A DNA stretch of 64,000 nucleotides from contig NZ_QSCM01000013.1 of the NCBI RefSeq assembly GCF_003463065.1, positions 1 to 64,000 of the forward strand, read 5' to 3'. The notes beneath the pieces are model-generated. The model was not told the origin of the DNA. It did no database searches and worked only from the letters and a program-made list of their open reading frames with translations. The stretch is from Blautia sp. OF03-15BH. GTDB taxonomy: Bacteria > Bacillota > Clostridia > Lachnospirales > Lachnospiraceae. Shown here one piece after another: positions 8,301 through 17,235 of the stretch (position 1 is its first letter; each line of letters opens with the position of its first letter). Both the position numbers and the translations under genes were made by a program.

Positions 8301-11252
8301 TTATTCCACACTCTTCAGTGATTCCACCATATCGATCTTTTTCAGCTTGAAATGCATCAGAAGATTAACCAGAATGGAAAAGCAGAAGGTGATCGCTATG
8401 GAGATCAGATAACTCGGAAACTTAATGATCCGTCCAAACATATACGATTCGATCTCCACTGTCGTAATGACATAACGGTGCAGGGCAGAACCGAGCACTA
8501 CACCCAGAATACAGCCAAAAACGGTAAGTAGGACATTTTCCCGAAAGACATAAGAGGAAACTTCTCCGTCAAAGAAACCCAGAACTTTAAGAGTTGCAAG
8601 TTCCCTTTTCCGTTCATTGATGTTGATGTTATTCAGGTTATAGAGAACCACAAAAGCCAACATGCCTGCGGAAATGATAAGGACCACAATAACTACATCC
8701 AGGCTTCCCAGCATATCATTCAACCGCCCCGCCAAGGTGCCAATATAGGTAACGCTCAAAGCCGCTTTATTTTTCAGAAGTTCCTGGCCAGTCTTTTCAA
8801 TGGCTGCCTCATCAGAAGAATCCGTTCCCTTGAAGAGAATGTTGTTTGCTTCCGGAACAGAACCAAAAAGCTTCTCATAAAGGCCGGGGGAAATGTAGGC
8901 GAAATTCTGCATATAGTTCTCACAGATCTCTGCCACCGGAACTTCCACATCTTCTCCATCACGACTCTCCACGGTAATGCTTCCGCCGCTTTTTACCCCC
9001 AGCATTTTCGCTGTTTTTTCCGCCAGGATGATCCCCTCATCACTAAGGGTATACGCTTCCTTTGTGATCCGGTTTCTGGTGTGTATAAAGTCTGAAAAAT
9101 TTTCCAGTTTCTCCGGCATCATAAGATAAACCTCACAGGTACCGTTCTCTCCCTTTGCCGCGTGCTTTTTCATATAGACATCCATACTCTCTTCCACATC
9201 GGAACGGGAAGAGAGGTCTTTCTTCAGCGCTTCCACCTCTGCATCCGAAGCATCTTCATTCAAAACGAGCATGCCGTCATAAAGCTGGATTTCGCCGTAC
9301 TGGAGCAACACAACATCCATGATGGAATCCCGGAGTCCAAAGCCCACCAGAAGAAGCGCCATACAGCCGCCGATTCCGAAAACCGTCATGAAAAGACGTT
9401 TTTTATAACGGAAAAGGTTCCGCACCGTGGATTTCCAGCTGAAGCTTAAGTGTTTCCAGATAAAACCGATCCTTTCCAGAAAGACTCTTTTCCCTTCCTT
9501 GGGTGCTGGCGGACGCATAAGAACCGCCGGCATACTTGCCAGTTCCTTTCCACAGGCAGAAAGCGTTCCTGCCATGGTACAGAAAAGAGCTACCAGTGAA
9601 GCAACAAGCGCATGATCCAGCTGATAATCCAGAACCATCCCGTCCATATGCTGATACATGATCCGGTAAGCATCGATGATCACATAAGGGAAGATTTTTT
9701 CTCCCGCCAGAACACCAAGGACACTGCCTCCGACCGTAGCGAGAAGGGCATAGAAAACATATTTCCCGGCAATGGAGCTCTTGCTGTAGCCCAGCGCTTT
9801 TAACGTACCGATCTGTGTCCGTTCTTCTTCTACCATTCTGGTCATCGTCGTGAGGCTGATCAAAGCCGCTACCAGGAAAAACAGTACCGGGAAAACGGCA
9901 CCCAGACTCTTCATCTGATTGGCATTATCCGCATAACCGGAGTAGTCTGTCATATCGTTCCGGTCAGAGACCGTCCACGCGGGAAATTCCAGCGCTGCCA
10001 GATCTGCTTCCGCGTCGGCAATCTTATCTTCGCCCTCAGCGATCTTATCTTCTGCTTCCTTCTTGGCCTCTTCATAATCTTTCCGGCCGTCTGCAAGCTT
10101 TGTCTCATTTTCTTTTATGGTTTCTTCCGCTTTTGCAAGTTCGGATTCTTTTGTCTCCAGCTCCTTTTCTCCTTCGGAAAGCTGCTCTCTTGCTTCTGCG
10201 ATCTTTGTTTTACCCGCCTCGATCTCCGGCGTGCTTCCTCCAAACTGCGCCTCTGCCGTCTTCAGCTGTTCTTCCTGCTCATCCAGGGCCGTCTTCTGCT
10301 CATCCAGCTGTGTCCGTGCTTCTGAGAGCTGTTTTTTACCGTCCTCCAGATCTTTTTTTCCCTGCTCCAGTTCCTCTTCGCCATCCGTCAGTGTTTTCTC
10401 CGCATCGGCCAGTTTTTCATCCGATTCTTTTCTGCCGTCCGCAAGCTCCTGTTTCGCATCATCGATCTTCTCCTGCGCCTCGCCGGTGACCTCATCATAC
10501 CGAACCTGACAGCGTTTTTCGGAGAGCTCTTCTACTTTTTCTTTTGCCGTCGCCACCAGGGAATCATAGGCGTCCGTAAAAGCAACCTCCTCTTCTGCTC
10601 CTTCCACCGAAAGAAAAACCTGTGTGTAAACATCCAGGTCAAAATTTTCCGGAAGAATATAGCAGAAGCCCAAAACTTCACCCGAACCGAGCGTCGTATT
10701 TCCGCGGCTGAAGGCAATATATGCCGGACTTCCGCCGATACCTGCCACCGTAAAGGTCTTTCTTTTCAGAACAGAATCACTTTCCTCTCCGTCCTCCTGT
10801 ACGGTGATGGTATCTCCCACATGGACATCGAAGGCCTGAGCTGCCTGGGCATCCAGAAAACATTCATCGGCTTTTGACGGAAGCGTCCCCTCATCCGGCT
10901 GAAGCTTCTGAAAATCCTCTGTAACAGACTCCAGATGCAGAACCTTCTGGTTATCCCCTTCTCCACAGAGGACATCTGTCATATAAGCGCCTTCCGCCGT
11001 CTCTATACCTTCCGTTTTCTCAAGTTCCAGAAGATCCTCTTCTGTAAGCCCCAGTGTACTGACCACCTTCAGATCCATGAGTTTTTCCCGGTCAAAATAG
11101 ACATCCCCGGAACGTTTCATATCCGGTGCAGCCGACTGGATACCGGAATAAAAAGACACACCAAGAGCCACAATAAAAAGGATCGAAAGAAAACGGTTCC
11201 GGCTTTTTCGTACTTCCACAAAAAAATCTTTTCTCAGTGCTTTCTTCTTCAT
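8301..11252 (-). CDS. FtsX-like ABC transporter permease with large coiled-coil extracytoplasmic domain
   Basis: Membrane subunit of a MacB/FtsX-type exporter. One membrane segment lies near the N-terminus (NRFLSILFIVALGVSFYSGI), followed by an extracytoplasmic domain of roughly 450 residues. Within it, about residues 255-430 are a long Glu/Lys/Ala-rich coiled coil (DAEKTLTDGEEELEQG-type heptads). Two FtsX core regions follow, each with three membrane segments (around 460-600 and 850-980), separated by a second outer domain. The ATG at 11252 has AGGTG upstream; a longer start at 11267 overlaps the ATPase stop. The ATPase gene is immediately upstream, so the two form one operon. Substrate unknown. 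Confidence 0.85.
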   Translation of the reverse strand: MKKKALRKDFFVEVRKSRNRFLSILFIVALGVSFYSGIQSAAPDMKRSGDVYFDREKLMDLKVVSTLGLTEEDLLELEKTEGIETAEGAYMTDVLCGEGDNQKVLHLESVTEDFQKLQPDEGTLPSKADECFLDAQAAQAFDVHVGDTITVQEDGEESDSVLKRKTFTVAGIGGSPAYIAFSRGNTTLGSGEVLGFCYILPENFDLDVYTQVFLSVEGAEEEVAFTDAYDSLVATAKEKVEELSEKRCQVRYDEVTGEAQEKIDDAKQELADGRKESDEKLADAEKTLTDGEEELEQGKKDLEDGKKQLSEARTQLDEQKTALDEQEEQLKTAEAQFGGSTPEIEAGKTKIAEAREQLSEGEKELETKESELAKAEETIKENETKLADGRKDYEEAKKEAEDKIAEGEDKIADAEADLAALEFPAWTVSDRNDMTDYSGYADNANQMKSLGAVFPVLFFLVAALISLTTMTRMVEEERTQIGTLKALGYSKSSIAGKYVFYALLATVGGSVLGVLAGEKIFPYVIIDAYRIMYQHMDGMVLDYQLDHALVASLVALFCTMAGTLSACGKELASMPAVLMRPPAPKEGKRVFLERIGFIWKHLSFSWKSTVRNLFRYKKRLFMTVFGIGGCMALLLVGFGLRDSIMDVVLLQYGEIQLYDGMLVLNEDASDAEVEALKKDLSSRSDVEESMDVYMKKHAAKGENGTCEVYLMMPEKLENFSDFIHTRNRITKEAYTLSDEGIILAEKTAKMLGVKSGGSITVESRDGEDVEVPVAEICENYMQNFAYISPGLYEKLFGSVPEANNILFKGTDSSDEAAIEKTGQELLKNKAALSVTYIGTLAGRLNDMLGSLDVVIVVLIISAGMLAFVVLYNLNNININERKRELATLKVLGFFDGEVSSYVFRENVLLTVFGCILGVVLGSALHRYVITTVEIESYMFGRIIKFPSYLISIAITFCFSILVNLLMHFKLKKIDMVESLKSVE

Positions 11253-11260
11253 ACCTTCAC

Positions 11261-11971
11261 CTACCATTCGATGGTTTCCACGGATACGGGATGTTCGTTT
11301 CTGTGCGTTTCCGATACTTTTCCGTTTTTAATCCGGATAACACGGTCTGCCATAGGCGTCAGGGCCGAATTATGGGTAATGACGATAACGGTCATTCCCC
11401 GCTCACGACACATGTCCTGAAGAAGTTTTAAAATGGCTTTTCCTGTCTGATAATCCAGCGCACCCGTCGGTTCATCGCAGAGCAGAAGTTTGGGATTTTT
11501 TGCCAGTGCCCTTGCAATGGAAACCCTCTGCTGCTCACCGCCGGAAAGCTGGGCCGGGAAGTTGTTCAGACGGTCACCCAGACCCACCTCTTGCATAACC
11601 GTCTTTGCATCCAGGGGATTTCGAGAGATCTGAAGAGCCAGTTCTACATTTTCCAGTGCGGTCAGGTTCGGAACCAGGTTATAGAACTGGAAAACGAAAC
11701 CGATGTCGTTTCTCCGGTAGCCCGTCAGCTGCTTCTGGGAATAACCGGCGATGTCCTTTCCGTCCACCAGGACTTCTCCTCCGGAGGCCTTGTCCATGCC
11801 GCCGAGGATATTTAAAACCGTGGTTTTTCCGGCTCCGCTGGGGCCTACCACAACTACAAATTCGCCTTTATCAATGGAAAAATCAATGCCGTCTACCGCA
11901 CGGATCTGCACTTCACCCATTTGGTATATTTTCGTCACATTTTTCAGTTTTACAAAATCTTTTTCCGCCAT
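11261..11971 (-). CDS. ABC transporter ATP-binding protein, LolD/MacB type
   Basis: 236 aa ATPase that powers the FtsX-like permease encoded just downstream. All ABC motifs are present: Walker A GPSGAGKTT near residue 44, Q-loop FQFYNLV, signature LSGGEQQR, Walker B LLLCDEPTGALD and switch histidine VITHN. AAGGAGG lies 5 nt upstream of the ATG. The stop overlaps the possible long start of the permease, implying translational coupling. An extended -10 (TGTTATAAT, read leftwards near 12008-12015) probably drives the pair, divergent from the siderophore operon. Confidence 0.92.
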   Translation of the reverse strand: MAEKDFVKLKNVTKIYQMGEVQIRAVDGIDFSIDKGEFVVVVGPSGAGKTTVLNILGGMDKASGGEVLVDGKDIAGYSQKQLTGYRRNDIGFVFQFYNLVPNLTALENVELALQISRNPLDAKTVMQEVGLGDRLNNFPAQLSGGEQQRVSIARALAKNPKLLLCDEPTGALDYQTGKAILKLLQDMCRERGMTVIVITHNSALTPMADRVIRIKNGKVSETHRNEHPVSVETIEW

Positions 11972-12114
11972 AATGCCTCCTTCTTACCTTTTTACTCTGT
12001 CAGTTTAATTATAACATTATTTTCAGGAATCTGTGATGCTATTTATTCTGAAAATTTTGTAAACGTCAGAAACGACTCAATCCGGTGACAACCATATTTT
12101 TTACGATGCATGGA

Positions 12115-12143
12115 TTGACGGATTTTTTTCTCCATGCTATACT
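12115..12143 (+). promoter_or_regulatory. Promoter of the siderophore uptake operon
   Basis: TTGACG (12115-12120), 17 bp spacer, TATACT (12138-12143). It precedes an inverted repeat that should cover the transcription start. Confidence 0.75.
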
Positions 12144-12151
12144 CCAACGCA

Positions 12152-12171
12152 GTTAGTTAGTCTTAACTTAC
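12152..12171 (+). promoter_or_regulatory. Candidate metal-dependent repressor operator
   Basis: GTTAGTTA-gtct-TAACTTAC is an inverted repeat (7 of 8 arm positions pair) sitting at about +3 to +22 of the promoter. The TTAG...TAA half-sites recall DtxR/IdeR-type iron boxes, which suits an iron-siderophore operon. The identity of the repressor is inferred. Confidence 0.5.
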
Positions 12172-12199
12172 CATTGAAAATTATTTTTAGGAGGTCTTT

Positions 12200-13264
12200 A
12201 TGAAATTCAAAAAATTATCCGTTCTTTTTTGTTCCCTGCTGGCACTGACATCTGTTATGGCTGTTTCCGCTGCCGAGACAGAAACTGTTTCTGAAACCGA
12301 GGCAGTCTCTGCGGAGGAAAACACTGTCTCCGGAGCAGACGAGGAAACCGAATATCCCATTACGATCCAGCATGCCTACGGCGAAACCGTCATCGAGAGT
12401 AAACCGGAGCGCATTGCCACCGTCGGCTGGGAAAACCAGGACACGCCTCTGGCACTCGGCATTGCTCCCGTGGGCGTTTCCGCCGCCAACTATGGTATGG
12501 TGACAGAAAACAATCTGCATCCCTGGACAGATGAAGCCTTCCAGGAACTGGGTGTTGACGCTCCCAATGTTTTTGATGATGTGGACGGTCTGGATTTTGA
12601 AGCCATCAGCGACTGTGATCCTGATGTGATCCTGGCTTCTTACTCCGGTCTGACTCAAGAGGATTATGACACCTTAAGCCAGATTGCCCCTGTCATTCCT
12701 TATAAGGAAAATGCCTGGCAGACTACCTGGAGAGACCAGACGATCGAAAATGCCGAGGGTATGGGTATGAAAGCCGAAGGAGAAGCTAAGGTAGCTGAAG
12801 TCGAGCAGCTGATCCAGGATAAACTGGCTGACTATCCGGATCTTAAAGGCACCAAAACTGCGTTCTGCTGGATCAATGCTGACGATCTGAGTTCTTTCTA
12901 TATCTATCTGCCTTCCGCAGACCCGAGAGCTGCTTATCTTCTGGATCTCGCTCTGGAACTTCCGGAAAGTGTCACCAGACTTGCCGGAGACAGCACCGAT
13001 TTCAGCATCACAGTCAGCCGTGAAAATGCCGATCAGTTCAGTGATGTGGATATGATCGTTGCTTATGGCGATGAGACGCTTCTGGATGCCCTTCAGCAGG
13101 ATGAACTCATGAGTCAGATCCCCGCAGTGAAAAATGGAGCCGTTGCTCTCATTGACAGCACCACTGCCCTGGCAGGTGCCGCAACTCCCTCCATCCTCTC
13201 CATTCCCGCTGAGATTGATGACTATTTAAGCCTCCTCTCTGCTGCTCAGGAAAAAATCAAATGA
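12200..13264 (+). CDS. Siderophore ABC transporter substrate-binding protein (FecB/FepB type)
   Basis: Extracellular receptor that should bind ferric siderophore and deliver it to the permeases encoded downstream. The signal peptide runs to about residue 25 (LLALTSVMAVSAA). A Glu/Thr-rich acidic linker (to ~50) follows, then the two-lobed periplasmic-binding fold (PERIATVGWENQDTPLALG; CDPDVILASYSGLT; VTRLAGDSTDFSITVS). Unlike most Gram-positive homologues there is no cysteine at the predicted cleavage site, so lipid anchoring is not obvious. AGGAGG at 12189-12194 sets the ATG. The stop overlaps the next start (ATGA). Specific ligand unknown. Confidence 0.88.
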   Translation: MKFKKLSVLFCSLLALTSVMAVSAAETETVSETEAVSAEENTVSGADEETEYPITIQHAYGETVIESKPERIATVGWENQDTPLALGIAPVGVSAANYGMVTENNLHPWTDEAFQELGVDAPNVFDDVDGLDFEAISDCDPDVILASYSGLTQEDYDTLSQIAPVIPYKENAWQTTWRDQTIENAEGMGMKAEGEAKVAEVEQLIQDKLADYPDLKGTKTAFCWINADDLSSFYIYLPSADPRAAYLLDLALELPESVTRLAGDSTDFSITVSRENADQFSDVDMIVAYGDETLLDALQQDELMSQIPAVKNGAVALIDSTTALAGAATPSILSIPAEIDDYLSLLSAAQEKIK

Positions 13265-14259
13265 AAAAGCACCGGTTCCTTCTCACCGGTATCATCAGTC
13301 TGAGCTGCCTGGCCTTCTGTGTTCTGGCCTCTGTAGCCTGCGGAGCAAAATCCGTGGGCTTTCAGACTGTGATCCGGAGTCTTTTTCATCTGGGCGAGAG
13401 CAGTTTTGATGCCAATGTGGTCCAGGCAAGGATCCCACGTACGGTTTTCGGTATCCTCGCAGGAGCCGCTTTGAGTATCTCCGGTTCTCTCATGCAGGCT
13501 ATCACCCGGAATCCCATTGCGGATCCCAGCATTCTGGGCGTCAATACGGGAGCTTCCCTTTTTGTCGTGTTCGGAATCGCGTTTCTTCATATAAATAGAG
13601 GAATCCAGTATATCGGTCTCGCCTTCGCAGGAGCCGCACTCACGGCTGTTCTGGTCTACGGGCTTGCCTCCATCGGGCACGGCGGCGCCACTCCCATCAA
13701 GCTGGCTCTGGCCGGTGCTGCTGCAAGCACCGCCCTCCAGTCTCTGGTCAATACCATTATGCTCCCCAGCACCCAGGTCATGGACCAGTTCCGTTTCTGG
13801 CAGACAGGCAGCATCAGCGGCGCAGACTGGGCGGATATCCGCCTGCTCCTGCCCTGCTTTCTCATTGGTTTTGCCTTAAGTATTTTTCTTGCGCCTTCCC
13901 TGAACGCTCTGGCACTCGGCGATGATGCCGCCACAGGGCTTGGGCTTAACGTCCCGCTGATCCGGGCTTTCAGCGCTCTTGCGGGAGTCCTTCTCTGTGC
14001 ATCCACCACGGCTCTGGCAGGCCCCATCGGCTTTGTGGGACTGATGATCCCTCATCTCATGCGGCTGCTCCTCGGTCCGGATATGCGAAAAATCCTGCCG
14101 CTCTCTGCCGTTGGCGGAGCCTGTCTTCTTCTGTTTGCCGATGTACTTGGCCGTATATTGGGCCGCCCAGGCGAACTGGAATCCGGTATTGTCACGGCCC
14201 TGATCGGTGCTCCGGTATTTATCTTTATCATTCGGAAAGCGAAGGTGAATTCTCTGTGA
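13261..14259 (+). CDS. FecCD-family iron-siderophore permease, subunit 1
   Basis: 332 aa integral membrane protein of the BtuC/FecCD type, with about 9-10 hydrophobic helices. Family signatures visible are RIPRTVFGILAGAALSISG, QAITRNPIADPSILG and GPIGFVGLMIPHLMRLLLG, the last contacting the ATPase. It overlaps the binding-protein gene by 4 nt (ATGA) and the second permease by 4 nt (GTGA), so the operon is tightly coupled. It pairs with the 14256-15299 product to form the channel. Confidence 0.92.
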   Translation: MKKHRFLLTGIISLSCLAFCVLASVACGAKSVGFQTVIRSLFHLGESSFDANVVQARIPRTVFGILAGAALSISGSLMQAITRNPIADPSILGVNTGASLFVVFGIAFLHINRGIQYIGLAFAGAALTAVLVYGLASIGHGGATPIKLALAGAAASTALQSLVNTIMLPSTQVMDQFRFWQTGSISGADWADIRLLLPCFLIGFALSIFLAPSLNALALGDDAATGLGLNVPLIRAFSALAGVLLCASTTALAGPIGFVGLMIPHLMRLLLGPDMRKILPLSAVGGACLLLFADVLGRILGRPGELESGIVTALIGAPVFIFIIRKAKVNSL

Positions 14260-15299
14260 AAAAACAAACAAAAAATCAGCTTTCCACGATAACGGACGGT
14301 TATCGGAAGCGCCAGCACCGGTACGTCTTTACGGCTCTTACGCTTCTTTTCCTCACTTTTGCCCTTGCCTGCATCATGATGATCTATGGAAACACCATTT
14401 ACTCCCCGAAGACCGTACTGAAGGTGCTTTCCGGCGAGGACGTGGAAGGTGCTGTTTTTACGATCAGAACCCTCCGCCTTCCCCGGATGCTCACTGCCAT
14501 CCTCTGTGGTCTGGCCTTTGGCATGGCCGGAAATACCTTTCAGCAGCTTCTTGGAAATCCCCTGGCCAGTCCTGACATTATTGGTGTCACCTCCGGTGCC
14601 AGTGTGGCTGCCGTTTTCGGCATTCTGGTGTTAAAGCTTAACGGAGGCACGGTCTCCCTGATGGCTGTTTTCTCCGGTCTTCTGGTTTCTGTCCTGATCT
14701 ACTTTCTCTCCCAGGGCGGCGGGTTTTCCAACGCCCGGCTGATCCTCACAGGTATTGGCATGCAGGCTTTTCTGAGCGCAGTCATTTCGTGGATGCTTCT
14801 GAAAGCCTCCGAGTACGATGTGGCCAACGCACTCCGCTGGCTCAGCGGAAGCTTAAACGGCGTAAAACTGGAAAATGTCCCCCGCTTAGCGCTTGTCGTC
14901 TTCGGAGCAGGAGGTGCGATCCTTCTCCTGAACCGACAGCTCTCCATGCTTCAGCTGGGAGAAGCCCATGCCGTGACTCTGGGTGTTAACGTTAGAAGGA
15001 TCCGGCTGACACTGATCCTTCTGGCACTCCTTCTGGTGGCTTTTGCCACTTCTGTGACCGGTCCGGTGGCTTCCGTAGCCTTTCTTTCCGGCCCCATCGC
15101 CACAAGACTTTCCGGAAACGGAAAAAACGGCATGCTCACCTCGGCTCTCACCGGAAGCACACTGGTACTGGCCTCTGATCTCATCGGCCAGTTCGCCCTC
15201 CCCTCCCGCTATCCCGTAGGTGTGGTCACAGGCATCCTCGGAGCACCTTACCTGTTATTTTTACTGCTTCAAATGAATGACAAAGGAGAACATGTCTGA
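14256..15299 (+). CDS. FecCD-family iron-siderophore permease, subunit 2
   Basis: 347 aa second half of the channel, again about 9-10 membrane helices. Signatures: LRLPRMLTAILCGLAFGMAG, QQLLGNPLASPDIIGVTSG, and a variant of the ATPase-contact loop, TGPVASVAFLSGPIATRL, instead of the usual GLIIPH. It starts at a GTG (14256-14258) inside the stop of subunit 1. Its TGA overlaps the ATPase ATG (TGATG at 15297-15301). The divergence of the contact loop between the two subunits is normal for heterodimeric FecCD pairs. Confidence 0.92.
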   Translation: MKKQTKNQLSTITDGYRKRQHRYVFTALTLLFLTFALACIMMIYGNTIYSPKTVLKVLSGEDVEGAVFTIRTLRLPRMLTAILCGLAFGMAGNTFQQLLGNPLASPDIIGVTSGASVAAVFGILVLKLNGGTVSLMAVFSGLLVSVLIYFLSQGGGFSNARLILTGIGMQAFLSAVISWMLLKASEYDVANALRWLSGSLNGVKLENVPRLALVVFGAGGAILLLNRQLSMLQLGEAHAVTLGVNVRRIRLTLILLALLLVAFATSVTGPVASVAFLSGPIATRLSGNGKNGMLTSALTGSTLVLASDLIGQFALPSRYPVGVVTGILGAPYLLFLLLQMNDKGEHV

Positions 15300-16105
15300 T
15301 GAACAATCCCATACTTTCTGCTGAAACAATTTCCGCCGGTTATGACGGTCGGAAAATCCTCTCTGATGTCTCACTGACGCTTCCTGAAAAGAAGATCAGT
15401 GTCATTCTGGGAGCCAACGGCTGCGGAAAATCCACGCTTCTCAAAACCTTTGCCCGGCTTTTAAAACCAGAGTCCGGTATGATTACACTGGATGGAAAAA
15501 GTATTTCTTCTCTTCCTTCCAGAGAAGTAGCCAAAACTCTGGGACTGCTTCCCCAGTCTCCGGTTGTTCCGGAAGGGATCAAGGTAACGGATCTGGTCGC
15601 CCGTGGGCGTTTTCCCTACCGGCGAGCCTTTGGCGGTATGCGTCCGGAGGATTTTGCCGCAGTGGAAGAAGCGCTGGAACTCATGGGTATCACAGAACTG
15701 GCAGACCGGAGTGTGGATGAGCTTTCCGGCGGTCAGAGACAACGGGTCTGGATCGCTCTGGCTCTCGCACAGCAGACCGATATTCTCCTGCTGGATGAAC
15801 CCACCACCTATCTGGATATTGCTTATCAGGTGGAAATCCTGGATCTTCTCACGGATCTGAATAAAAAAAGAAACACCACGATCCTTATGGTGCTTCATGA
15901 TATCAATCTTTCTGCCAGGTATGCAGACTATATTTTTGCCATGTATCAGGGACGGCTGGAGGCTCAGGGTGCTCCTCTTAAGATCATCACACCCGGTCTG
16001 ATCAAAAAAATCTACGGACTGGACTGTCAGATCATTCCCGATCCGGTCTCCCGTACACCTCTTGTCATTCCCGAGGGACGTCATCACAAAACCATACAGG
16101 CTTAA
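15299..16105 (+). CDS. Siderophore ABC transporter ATP-binding protein (FecE/FepC type)
   Basis: 268 aa ATPase of the uptake system. Walker A GANGCGKSTLL (near residue 38), Q-loop LLPQSPVVPEG, signature ELSGGQRQRVWIALALAQ, Walker B ILLLDEPTTYLD and switch histidine VLHDINLSARY are all intact. The tail (QGAPLKIITPGLIKKIYGL) is typical of the iron-chelate subfamily. It is the last gene of the four-gene operon starting at 12200. Confidence 0.93.
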   Translation: MNNPILSAETISAGYDGRKILSDVSLTLPEKKISVILGANGCGKSTLLKTFARLLKPESGMITLDGKSISSLPSREVAKTLGLLPQSPVVPEGIKVTDLVARGRFPYRRAFGGMRPEDFAAVEEALELMGITELADRSVDELSGGQRQRVWIALALAQQTDILLLDEPTTYLDIAYQVEILDLLTDLNKKRNTTILMVLHDINLSARYADYIFAMYQGRLEAQGAPLKIITPGLIKKIYGLDCQIIPDPVSRTPLVIPEGRHHKTIQA

Positions 16106-16114
16106 AAAGAAACT

Positions 16115-16157
16115 GGAGGCCGGAGCCCATTGTAAAAAGCAATGAGTTCCGGCCTCC
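16115..16157. terminator. Terminator between the convergent siderophore operon and AraC gene
   Basis: GGAGGCCGGA (16115-16124) pairs with TCCGGCCTCC (16148-16157), with an inner ATTG/CAAT stem. The T-rich tail (TTTCTTTTT) is on the minus-strand side, so it suits the AraC gene best and may serve both. Confidence 0.75.
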
Positions 16158-16164
16158 TGAAGTA

Positions 16165-17175
16165 TCAGTTTTCTTCTCTGATAAAGGCCCGGAATTTTCC
16201 CGGAGTCGTCCCGCTCCATTTCTTGAACATTTTCCGAAAAGCCGCCTGGCTCTGGTAACCGGTGAGTGCCGATATCTCCGCAATGCTTTTTCCCGGATCC
16301 TTCAGAAGGACTGCCGCACGGTTCATTCGTACCTGATTGGCATAATCCCAGATCGTCTGCTGATACAGCTTTTGAAAACCTGCTTTCAGCTTCTGTTCTC
16401 CGATACTGAATTCCTGGCTCAGCGCATAGATCGTCACAAAGGTTTCCGCATGATCCCGTATCCGGTCATGAACCTGTATGATTTTCTGAAAATCCTCTTT
16501 CTTCATACGGATCTCTTTTTTCCCTACTTTGATCTTTCCGGTGAGCATCGCCTCTCCATTCGCAAAAACGGAACGGATTTCCGGACGCACCAGCTGAGAT
16601 ACAAACTCTGCTGCAAGAGATCTTAAAAGACTCTCCGTCATTTCTTGTTTCCGAAGAAGCTGCTCTACACGAAAGATCAGATCCTGCAGTTCCTCCGGTA
16701 AATGAAGATAACGAACGTTTTTTTCCAGAAAATCCAAAGCCTCTGCGGAAAGACCCAGGAAAGGAAGAAGTGTTTCCCGGAGATATCCCAGTTCCACGGA
16801 GATCTCCACTCCTTTGAAATGCTGGCCTTTTTTCCAGCAGTTGATGCCTCCTGCCGCCTGTTCCATCGCCAGGAACGCAGAAGGTGTAGCGAATTCCTTC
16901 ATATGGTTATCCACCAGTGAATAGGTAACCCCTTCATAGATGATCCCTGCATGAAGATATTCCGTATCGTATTGAAATTCCGAAAGGAAATCCACCGGAA
17001 CCGTATACTCTCCGATTCCCATCTGGATCGTATCCATCGTTCCAAAGGTATAGATATATCCCCCTTCATCGTCTCTCCAGCTGTTTCCTGTCTCCTCTTC
17101 CTGTTTCTTCAGACCGATCTGGCGGTAGAAAATCGTCTGGTAAGCGGTCGGATCCTTCGCCTGATGGTAGATCAT
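16165..17175 (-). CDS. AraC-family regulator convergent to the siderophore operon
   Basis: 336 aa protein with a C-terminal AraC DNA-binding domain (about 230-336). The first HTH contains YALSQEFSIGEQKLKAGFQKLY, the second helix pair has SIAEISALTGYQSQAAFRKMF, and the end is KWSGTTPGKFRAF. The first ~200 residues are an unassigned sensing domain. Regulators of this layout (PchR/YbtA group) often control siderophore uptake genes and bind the chelate itself. Its place beside the uptake operon supports that, but the link is an inference. Start ATG at 17175; the ribosome site is GGGAGGACAGGA. Confidence 0.83.
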   Translation of the reverse strand: MIYHQAKDPTAYQTIFYRQIGLKKQEEETGNSWRDDEGGYIYTFGTMDTIQMGIGEYTVPVDFLSEFQYDTEYLHAGIIYEGVTYSLVDNHMKEFATPSAFLAMEQAAGGINCWKKGQHFKGVEISVELGYLRETLLPFLGLSAEALDFLEKNVRYLHLPEELQDLIFRVEQLLRKQEMTESLLRSLAAEFVSQLVRPEIRSVFANGEAMLTGKIKVGKKEIRMKKEDFQKIIQVHDRIRDHAETFVTIYALSQEFSIGEQKLKAGFQKLYQQTIWDYANQVRMNRAAVLLKDPGKSIAEISALTGYQSQAAFRKMFKKWSGTTPGKFRAFIREEN

Positions 17176-17235
17176 TCCTGTCCTCCCTTCAGAATCAAAG
17201 CCACGCTGAAAGCAGCAGAGCGTCCGGTTTTCCTG

